A stretch of DNA of 64,000 nucleotides from Heterostelium album PN500 (taxonomy: Eukaryota; Evosea; Eumycetozoa; Acytosteliales; Acytosteliaceae): assembly GCF_000004825.1 (NCBI RefSeq), contig NW_008805075.1, forward strand, positions 1,788-65,787. Reading direction: 5' to 3'. The stretch's first letter is position 1. Each line of letters starts with the position of its first letter. This document shows, piece after piece, positions 1 through 9,584 of this stretch. Position numbers and translations under genes: made by a program. The notes beneath the pieces are model-generated. The model ran no database searches. It had not been told where the DNA came from and worked only from the letters and a program-made list of their open reading frames with translations.

Positions 1-2065
1 TACTGATCTATTATCTAAAAACTGGAAACGATGATACTCTGTAAAACCAGGAAAGATCTTTATTTCTTTCTGTTTCAATTCCTTTGGGTTATGAATTTCG
101 ACTGTTACTTTGATGGTAACAGCCTCCTTCTCTGATTCAGAAGTCAATTTGTATGTTCTTTGATAGTTGTTGTTGTCAGTGGTACTCTTGATTGCATTGA
201 TAACATCTTGATCTGTATAGATTGAATCTTTGAAACTCGACTTGTCTGCTATCGCTCTAGAAACCATTGAAAAATGTTGATCGCATTCACTCTTTCCGTG
301 ATAGGGTGCAAAAGTATTCAATTCGACGAGATACTTTCTTTTGGTTTTGTTTGGAGTGTTTGGATCAGCTACTTGCAACTTTGACAATGTATGCATATAT
401 GAAAGTATTTCATTTGACTTGAAGTGTCTAGCATTATCACACCAAAATGTAATTTTGTTGATATTTAGACTGGTGAATAATGGATCATTGATTAATTTGT
501 CGAGACATGAAATTGCAAATGTCGAACAGTGATTAAGTACTTGTGAAAGACAGTCATAGTAGTGAATCTTCAGCTTGTCACCTTGCTTATAGAAGAGGAC
601 CATTCCAAAGAAGGTACGAGCAGGTTGTTGGTAAAATTCATGGCTTACTTGCACTTTGGATTTACCTAATGATATATTCTCTTTAAAATCACAGAGAATA
701 ATACACTCTCCTACCTTTAACTCATTTTTCTAAATAAAAAAAAAAAAAAATTTTCATTAATAAATCATTAGCTAAATGTATTAATAAAATTATAATTACA
801 CATGTCAAATAATCATTCTTTCTTTGCTGAACAAACATCTTGTGAATAGTCAAGATTTCAAACAGTTTATGATCTTGATCTGAAAGTTGCCCAAACTTAA
901 TTCGTTTTGACTCGAGAGCCTGATACTGAACACACATTGGACACATGTCGGTTCGATTCTTCATTTCTCTGACATACTCTGGTACGAAACTGTAAAATGC
1001 ACTTCTACCCATGAGTGGATACTTGACTTGATCAACTTCACTCTTCTTGAGGTAATCTGTAAAGCAGGTATTTATGTTTCCTAAAGCAAGGTTCTTGATT
1101 GGCACCAACTCGAAAGCTCGTTTACCATCTGCGTCGAGTTCTTTGCTGTACAACCTCATGTTTTTACTTGATTCTTCAGTTATATCTTTCATATTGAAGT
1201 AACCTTCGACGGCTGTCCTTAGCATCGTGGTTCTTTGTCTTCTTGTCATTTGTCCATTGTGTGTAAATTTAGATCTCCAATTGCTGATCTCTTCTGCATT
1301 AATCAGTCTACCTGCACCATACTTGTGTACGTGTTGAATTGCACGATTCCACGCATTATTATCTATTGTGATTCCAAACTCTCTGATTTCCTTAGAAGTG
1401 TAAAAAGGAACTAAACTTGATAACAATCTAGATTGGGAATATTAGTATCAATGATATACAAAATCGCGAGCATTACAAAACACTTACCTTGTTTTTTCAT
1501 ATCCATCTCTATCTGTATATTGGCCACTCTGAAGTGATGAAATAACATATGACAACGCAACAGCATGTGTGGTTGCTCCAGGTATCTCTTCATATATCTC
1601 CTTATATCGCTTTCTGAATTCTTCTGTTGCAGCTATACTACCATCTTTCTTTAATTCTTCAAGAACCTGAATATATTTATAGTTAAAATATGAACAATAA
1701 TCATTCAAAACAACAGTTTATGATATGTATAGTAGTCAATAGTGTACCTGCTTTCCAGTGGTATTCTTTGTTAACCAATCTTTCATTAAATGTGTCTGTT
1801 GATCAATCGTTACTTTGTTATGTTTTTTTGGTGATGCTATTACATTTACTGAAGTTGTTATTAAATTTAAAACTTTACTTTTATTACCAGACCTCTCTGA
1901 TAATTTACTATAGTCCTTATAACGATTACTCTTGACTGGTTTAGTGTTTGGATCACTAACTGATTTTATTGAATTCAACACTCCTTGTGTATAATTATTG
2001 AAAGAGGGAGCCAATGATCGACTATTATTACTCTTATTTTGTTGTGTAGTTAATCTGCTTGCCAT
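1..2065 (-). CDS. DDE-type transposase-like protein (partial, runs off left edge)
   Basis: Four exons can be read: 2065-1748, 1666-1488, 1427-800 and 729 to the window edge. All three introns have GT-AG borders and keep the frame. Exon 3 carries a CxxC pair (DMCPMCVQY) and a downstream His. Exon 4 has three spaced acidic motifs: IILCDFKENISLG (about 690-660), FWCDNARHFKSNE (about 450-400) and YHGKSECDQHFS (about 302-268). This order (DFxEN, D-N-A-x-x-F-K, HGKxxCD) resembles transposon-derived proteins of arthropods and cnidarians with a DFxENxS / HGKGPCDG signature, probably RNase H-fold DDE enzymes. That comparison is from memory and the family name is unsure. No terminal repeat is visible because the 3' end lies outside the window. 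The first three exons look intact, so I see no sign of decay. Confidence 0.6.
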
Positions 2066-3462
2066 TTTAAAATAAAACTTAATTAAAATAACGAATCAAA
2101 AATCAAATATAAATAATTAAAAAGAATCACTAACTTTAAATTTTTTTTTTTTTTAAAAAAAGCAAAACACAAAAAAGCATAGCCACATGATAATAAGTAT
2201 TAGTTTGATGCACCTCTTTAACAATATTTCTATTAATGATTAAATCTATAGATTGTTTTATTTTTTCTTTATTATTAAATTTTAATATATATATTGTGTT
2301 TTGTTTTTTAAATAACTAACTTTTGATCCATGTATAACCACATTACCAACAGTCTACCTGTTTGTAGAATACCAAAGAGGTTACGAGGGGTCATAATGTT
2401 CACGAATTGATTGAACATTATATTTTCTCGATATATTTTCTTTGACAATCGAAACAATGTTGAATTGCTCTAAGCATTATTAGTTAGCTAAAATAAAACC
2501 ATTGGTTTTCACCATATCTTGACAATAATTAAAAGGTTCACGTTTCTCAGCTGCTCTTCTCCTATAGAATTCTCTGAATGATGATGATGGTTTAACCAGT
2601 CAGTTAATAGTTGTTTAAAAGTGAAAAAATAAAATAAATCTATACCTTTATAAATATTACATCCACTATCCTTTTTAGCCAATCTATGATTACATGTGCT
2701 TGTTTATATGTTTATTTTACTTTTTAGTTGAGCAATAGAACTAATTCTGTTATTAAACTCAAACTTTGTAATTGTTTCTGTTATTGAAACGCATGCTAAT
2801 CGGTCATTGTCCAGTAATTAACCTTTATTTACTAATTTACTACATGTATATCTTGGTGATAAATATTCAAATAATAATTAAATTATAACTATATTTTAAA
2901 AGAATGAATTAAGATGTCTGTTTTCTTTTGTTTTTATTGCAAAAAAAAAACCAAACCAAAATATAATTAAAAAAAAATATTATTTTCAAATTCAACATTT
3001 TTTTTGCAAAACTTAGTTTTCATATGATCCAAACACAAAGTTTGGAAGAAAATTATAAAAATATCCCGATTTAGAATGTTTGCTAAATATATTGGTATAA
3101 TCATACCAATCATATTAGATATTAGAAAAAGATTCTTTTTTTTTTCTTGATCCTCAATTCTTTGTAAAAAACTTTTGGAATTAAGTTTTCAACCTTTCTT
3201 TGTTAATACGGAGAGAATTTGCCTCAATACAACAAAACTATGCTTTTTTGTTTTGATCAAAACCAAATTTTTTCATTTTAATTTTTTTACTTTACAACCT
3301 TCAAATTTAACAACAAATACAATCTTCAAATTTATATAATAGTTATTATTTCTTTTATTTTTAAAATATTATTTTTTATATATTTATCTATTTTTATTAT
3401 ACTTATTAGATTTCTTTTTATTTGTTTACATTTTACTCTTACTTATTTTTTTGTTTAGTTTT
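2066..3462. other. Intergenic, 1.4 kb between two mobile-element genes
   Basis: No credible coding exon is seen. It is a divergent promoter region between the transposase-like gene (minus) and the Fanzor gene (plus). It holds long A and T tracts and one perfect 9-bp inverted repeat at 2394-2402 and 2412-2420. The stretch 2330-2600 is somewhat less AT-rich than its surroundings and may be remnant element DNA. I found no terminal inverted repeat matching the right side of the Fanzor gene. Confidence 0.5.
2394..2420. repeat. Short inverted repeat (9-bp arms)
   Basis: TAATGTTCA at 2394-2402 is followed, after nine bases, by its exact reverse complement TGAACATTA at 2412-2420. It could form a hairpin or a dimer-binding site. 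Its role is unknown. Confidence 0.5.
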
Positions 3463-6400
3463 ATGAAAAACCTTTTTTTTAATAATTTTTTATTATTTTT
3501 TTATATAATATTTATTGTTTGTTTAAATATGAAATATGTATATTCCAATAATCAACATCTATCTGAAAATGAGATCAAATCGGAAACTATCGTTTATCCG
3601 TATAATCATTTATATAGAAATGTCAATAATAATAATAATCATCTCCAAAAAATTTTTATTCAATTATCGCAAATTAGTGGATTACTTTCCTATTGTTTTT
3701 CATTAATATATCACGACATTGTAAATAAAATCGATTTTGATATGAAAATGTTTAGTCAAACATTTAAAAAATCGGATATCCCAGAGGAATGGGTGGATAT
3801 TAGGAAAGATGAAGCGAGCATTAGTAAATTTAGATTGCTTTTTGCAAAAAGTAAAATTTCACACAATACTGACCTTTGTGAGGTGATTCTTTTGCAGTTC
3901 CTCTCTGACAGTAAATTGTATGATTTGAAAGATAAGGAAAAAAAAGTAAGATTTAAAATTATAAATTATTCTTATTTCTATAAACTAATCAATTTTATTA
4001 TTTACTCTAATTTAGATTATTAAAGAGTTAAAAGAAAGTGAAATTGCTAAAGATAAATTCATTTTGAAACCAGAAGTTCAAAAGTTAGTTGACAAGTAAG
4101 TTTGTTTTTGTTTTTCGTATTTTTTAAACAATTAAATTAATAAGAAATTTTTTTTTTTTTTAAAAAGATTTTTTAATTTTGTAGTTGTTCTACCATTACT
4201 GAGAGACGAGGAGAATGAGAATTACAAGTTTCTAAGAAAACTTTATCAAGATGTTTATCTGGCATTTCTCAAGGAACATGGTTTGGGAAAGAACAGACTT
4301 GGAAGTTTGAATAGAGACTGGTTCAACGAGATGGTCAACCAAATAGTACGAGACCACATGAAGAATCAATCCAATTTGAATCTGTTGAATATCGAAAGGA
4401 TAAGTAAACACATTATGGAGCTGAATGGTTTTGGTCCGATCGTAACATCCATCAAGAAGTACCTTCTTGCAAAGCCAGAGGAAACCGTAGACTCGGCCTT
4501 GAGAGAGCCTTCAATTTTAATATGGTTACGACAACATGACGCCACAATCACCAAAGAATCGTTCGACCGATTCAAATCTTTCAAAAATGATTTTGAAACA
4601 TACTTGGTGCCAGTGACAAAATCTAGTGAAACGAATTGTACGAGTGCATTGGAATTCATTCAATCTATTCTGAATCATCCAACTATTATTTGTATGTATA
4701 CTTTAATTTTATTTAAAATTTTATTTATTATTTTTATTTATTTTCTAATTTATATAATTTTATAAATCACTTTAGTGCATAATCAAAGAGTACTTCAAAA
4801 TATGGAGGAGAAGAAGAAGAAGAAAGAGAAAGAGAAAGAGAAAGAGAAAGAGAAAGAGAAAGAGAAAGAGGAAGAGGAGGAGAAGAAGAATCAACACAAT
4901 AAAGTCAATTGGAATCAACACACAATTAATCAATTTCAAAATATTGAAAAAGAATTTGGAAAATATTACAATGAAGACAATTATAAAACTGAATCTCAAG
5001 CATGGATCAACTCAATCAAACAACCAACTTCACCAATTCCACTCAAAAATAATAATTCGCAATGGATAAAAGCCAATGACAACTACAACAAACTAATCAT
5101 GATAAATGAATTTATACCAAAGTTTAAATTGGCACCACGCAACTTTATTTTATCTACAAAGTTTCTCCAACAGTTTCTTCTACAATTCTATAACGGTTCC
5201 GATTTCAATCGAGAAGGAAGTTATCTGGATCATCTTTCATTATTAATCAACATACCGGAACAGTTCAAACAAAATTTTTATACGTTTAAACATCCTCTTA
5301 CCGTTTGTCAATTCAATTTGGATCGTGTATCACATTGTGGACACGTGCCACCAGTAGATTCAGTCGACCACACCAATGCACACACAATATGTATGTTTGC
5401 AGCATCCAACAATTTAACTCTAACTGTCCCGAAGCAAAAGAAAGTTGGTGCTATGCTTTGCCCTGAGCACTCTACATTCTCGAAGAAGTGCAAGCTAAGT
5501 AAATGTGGGAGCCGCTGCATTTCTAAATTCAAGGAGTCGGAATGGCGTATCCAGAGTATACGATGTGGATCACTGGATTCCGAACCTCATATTGAAAAGA
5601 AGAACCAATGGATTAGAGACCTATCAAAGCCAAATTCAATCATAGAGGTTACGTCTCAAAAACAAACGTCTATCAATTGGACATCAACCAACGCTTCAAC
5701 CGCCTCTGTGAAACCCAACCAAGAACATTTCAATTCACCATTTTTTGTTGGCTGTGATATAAACTATCAAGGAATGGAATCAATTCCACCGAATTGTGAT
5801 ATAGGTGTCATATTCAGCGATCCAACCAGTAAATGGCATGTTGGACTTACCGCAGATGACACTGATTTCAATTCATCTTTTAAAAAGCTCGGTAAAATTA
5901 TTAATACGGTGTTTAAAGATAAAAAGGTACTTCCAAAACTCTTTATAACCAATAGTTACTCCTCTACAAATTATTCACCTTTTGGAATTCCGGAGCAATC
6001 ACTACCTCATATATTGGCATGGTTGGATCAGATAATTGAAGGGAACCACAAAGTGATTATATTGGCAGATTGGGAATCTCAGAGCTTCATCTTACATCTT
6101 TTCTCGGGCAAGCCAATTCAAAATTCACTCTATAACATCTCAAATCAGAACTCTGGTAATATCGAATCCTACATCCTTTACCACTCTGGACGACCAACAA
6201 CATTGTTCATATTTGCCAACCATCCGACCCCAGGAGTTATGAAGCCTGAGTTGGAATTGGCAAGCAGACTATTGGCGAAGTATGATGGAGATTCCAAACA
6301 TTTCATACTAGATCCAGCCAAGGAAAAGAAACTGAATTTTAAAACCAAACCATCGGATGCTACCAACACAGTCAGTTACGATTATGATGGTAATATTAAT

Positions 6401-8026
6401 TAGAATCTATTGATTTTAGGATGATTTTATATTAATATTATTTTATCAAAACTATATATAGGACCGACTGTATCTTTGAATGGAATCACTTTCTCCATTA
6501 CGTATAAGAAACCAAAGACACGAGAAGATGATGAAAGTATTCATCCCTCCAAACAGCCGTATCATTCATCGCTTAACGTGGATCTTAAAGAATTCCAATA
6601 CATTCAAGATATGGTAAAGGAGTACAAATCTCCACCACCACCACCACCACCCTCAACAACTAAAACAACAACCACCACCTCAACAACATCTTTATCACCA
6701 CCAATAACTTCTCCAAGTGCAGTTTCACCTTTAATTCCAACCATTCCAACATTATCATCATCATCATCCAAGCCAATACAATTCAACTATAACAAATTGT
6801 CGGCTGATACATCAGCAACAAGTAATAATAATAATACATATGATAAAGATTTCAAAATGGATATTGATTCTCAATCTACTTTGGCACATGTGTTTCCTTC
6901 ACCCAAGACATCAATGGCATCATCTTCACAATCTAGCACTACCATTCATTCAACAGCATCCACTACAAACAGTGACAGCAGTACTCATTATTACAATGAT
7001 AGTGATGAAGAATTCAATTTATTGGATTACTACCAGTATTGTCTTGAGAATAAATTGGAAGATCAGGCTTTTACAACACCATCAAAGTCAACACTACAAA
7101 AGAATTGTGAGAGTTTTTTGCCAGATATATCCTTTGAACTGGAGAGGTCGTCTTTTTCCAATAGTGGCTCTCTCTATATTCCACCACCACCACCTATTCC
7201 CGAGAAAACTTCTAAATTTGCATTTGTAATTCCCAATTCATCATCATCATCAACAAAATCATTGATATTACCAACATCCTCATTGTCAGCACCATCATCA
7301 TCTAATCCCTCACCATCAACATCTAATCCCCCACCATCTACAACATCACCAACAACAACCATTTCATCTACAAAACCACAATCATCCAATACCTTACCAA
7401 AACTATTAAAACTCAAACCATCAGCAACAACAAAATCATTGATATTACCAACATCTTCTTTATCAGCACCATCACCAATCTCTAATTCTTTATCAGCACC
7501 ATCATCATCTTCTAATTCTTTATCAGCACCATCACCAACCTCTAATTTTTTATCAGCACCATCATCATCTTCTAATTCTTTATCAGCACCATCATCATCT
7601 AATCCCTCACCATCAACATCTAATCCCCCACCATCTACAACATCACCAACAACAACCATTTCATCTACAAAACCACAATCATCCAATACCTTACCAAAAC
7701 TATTAAAACTCAAACCATCAGCAACAACGAAATCATTGATATTACCAACATCTTCTTTATCAGCACCATCACCATCCTCTAATTTTTTATCAGCACCATC
7801 ACCAACCTCTAATCCATCACCATCTACAACATCTACAACAACAACATCCACTACCGATAGTAGCCGTAGTAGAATTGAAACATACAATCATGTCGACAAG
7901 CGACCAAGAACGACGAATTATATTTTCCAGGGGAGGTAGATTCGTCAAGGAAAGAGACGAATATAGCCTTCAGTCCAATAACAACTCCACGGCTTTAGAA
8001 ATGGAAATGGATATAGATTATCCTTC

Positions 8027-8060
<34 letters not shown>

Positions 8061-9299
8061 ACAACTACTACTACAACAACTCCTAATAATAATAATATTA
8101 ATAATAAATATATATTTGGAATCGATTGCGGAAGATCATCACATGTATCCATCGATGAACACGGTAAAACTCACTCATTCTCTGTCCATGAACATTATCT
8201 TAACTTAAGAAGTCGTTTCAACTCGGAAGCTCAAAAGAAAATGTTGGGTCCAGCCATGTTAAAGTTTGAAAGTCTAATTCCACCTAGTAAGAGTAAGTAA
8301 ACTATCACCTTTTATTTTTAATATAGATTGATATTAATTTATTATATTATTTATTATTTTTTCTTTAGATATCAATGATATCTGTTTGGATAGATCACTG
8401 ATTAGTAACAGGATTAGTTATCTTAGATTACACCCAACAACAACAAAAAACTATGTCAACATTAGATTAGATGAGTACAACCTAATAATGAAGAAGAATA
8501 ACTACTACAATAAGCGTAAATCCTACAATTCAATGGTGGACAAACTGGTTCCAATCAAAAATAGTATAGTCTTTATTGGTTCTGCCAAGTTCAGCCACAA
8601 CAGTCGTGGCCAATCTTCTTTCATTTCTTCAGCCACTCTCTACAAGTGGGTGAAGAAAAAAAAACATAAAGCATTGTGGATCAATGAATGCTACACCTCA
8701 AAAGTAAGTACAACTTAAATTGTCACAAATTATAAATATATTTTTTAATAATTAAATAATTAATCTTTTTTTTTTTTATATTTATAATATAGGTTCATAA
8801 TGCATGTTGGAACAAGACGGAAAAGGAAATTCTTGCTAAACTTAACAACAAAGTTAGCAATATGAAAGATCCTCCGCCATGTGCTCTTTCAAGTGGACCA
8901 TACTCCAAATCAGTTAGCATCGATAGAAATCAAGTAGCTGAGTGTCACAAGCAACTATCAACACTACACCAGACAGTCACAGGATACATAGATGGTACGA
9001 ATAAAGTCAATAGTTCTACTAATAAAAGTAATGAACGATTTGACTATATGAAACACCACTCTTTGTATTCCAATCAAATGTCTGGAAACAATGTAAATGT
9101 TGATGGCTTGGCTAAGGATCATCCGATCCTGAAAGTATTCCAAGAGAAAAAATGGAAAAGGCCACTCTGTCGCTGCTGTGGTCACTTCTACCACCGGGAT
9201 AAGAACGCTTCTAGAAACATCTTACTTCTTGGGTTACTCAGTGTTCGATATCAATTCCGACCAGTCGTGTTCCAATACATCAAATTTATTAACAAATAG
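3463..9299 (+). CDS. Fanzor-family (eukaryotic TnpB-like) RuvC nuclease with long N-terminal extension
   Basis: Proposed exons: 3463-3945, 4016-4095, 4168-4691, 4776-6389, 6462-7935, 7967-8292, 8369-8703 and 8793-9299, giving 1,780 codons in frame. The C-terminal ~390 residues match Fanzor: RuvC-I FGIDCGRSS (Asp ~1445), the helical HPTTTKNYVNIRL region, IVFIGSAKFSHNSRGQ, RuvC-II WINECYTSK (Glu ~1607), then HNAC and CRCCG as a zinc knuckle and RuvC-III HRDKNASRNI (Asp ~1748). The first zinc ligand is His rather than Cys, and about 120 residues separate the two zinc pairs. The first ~900 residues have no domain I recognise; they include a Lys/Glu hexamer tract, a Cys-rich patch and an alpha/beta-looking stretch. 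Residues ~900-1390 are Ser/Thr/Pro-rich linker. The family is known as RNA-guided DNA nucleases carried by transposons. Joining exons 5 and 6 needs a 31-nt intron or a frame jump; otherwise the nuclease would start at the ATG at 7890 as a separate gene of ~415 residues. Confidence 0.8.
4818..4870 (+). repeat. GAGAAA hexamer tandem repeat encoding (KE)n
   Basis: A run of AGAGAA units inside exon 4 of the Fanzor gene encodes alternating Lys-Glu, followed by a short Glu run. It is likely a charged single alpha-helix and a slippage-prone tract. Confidence 0.8.
7287..7790 (+). repeat. Tandem duplication (297-bp period) in the Fanzor linker
   Basis: About 190 bp starting near 7298 recur starting near 7595 with very few differences (for example GCAACAACAAAA versus GCAACAACGAAA). 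The offset is 297 bp, 99 codons, so the frame is kept. The shared protein contains KSLILPTSSLSAPS and SNTLPKLLKLKP. Shorter SLSAPS(P/S)xSN units lie between the copies. The near-identity points to a recent in-frame duplication. Confidence 0.85.
8025..8082 (+). repeat. ACA-type trinucleotide run encoding poly-Thr
   Basis: ACA/ACG/ACT codons encode 18 consecutive Thr just before the RuvC-I motif of the Fanzor protein. It is a typical dictyostelid homopolymer tract. Confidence 0.85.
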
Positions 9300-9456
9300 A
9301 ATTTTACATTCTAACAACAAGTAAGTTAATTATTTTTTTTTAGAAAAAATTTTTGACACTAACCTTCAATTAAATTTTTTTTCACATTTTTTTTTCATAA
9401 TTTCTCTGTCATTCAAAAAATAGTTTCATATTGGAAGAGATAAAATAACAATTTTA

Positions 9457-9460
9457 TTAT
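9457..9460. repeat. Left target-site duplication TTAT
   Basis: TTAT directly precedes the left terminal repeat and matches the TTAT right after the right repeat (12173-12176). It departs by one base from the piggyBac consensus TTAA. Confidence 0.7.
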
Positions 9461-9473
9461 CCCCTAAAGTGTG
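9461..9473 (+). repeat. Left terminal inverted repeat of piggyBac
   Basis: CCCCTAAAGTGTG is the exact inverse of 12160-12172. A palindrome, TTGGGATTTTTCCCAA, lies just inside at 9505-9520 and may be part of the subterminal transposase-binding region. Confidence 0.85.
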
Positions 9474-9584
9474 CTAAATTCGCGTAACTAACAAAAGTTC
9501 ATTCTTGGGATTTTTCCCAAACCAAATGTTGTGTAAAAAAATTAAAAAAAACGTTATTTCTAGTCAAAAAAAATTGAGTATTTA

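Noticed and set aside
4772-4999. Leu/Phe-rich frame on the minus strand that looks like a membrane protein
   Set aside because: It is the antisense of the Lys/Glu hexamer repeat in the Fanzor gene.
7174-7887. 237-residue Asp/Val-rich frame on the minus strand with repeats
   Set aside because: Antisense shadow of the Ser/Thr/Pro linker duplication; no splice or start context.
2066-9460. Terminal inverted repeats enclosing the Fanzor gene
   Set aside because: The flanks 2066-3462 and 9300-9460 were compared by eye and gave no convincing match longer than chance in AT-rich DNA.
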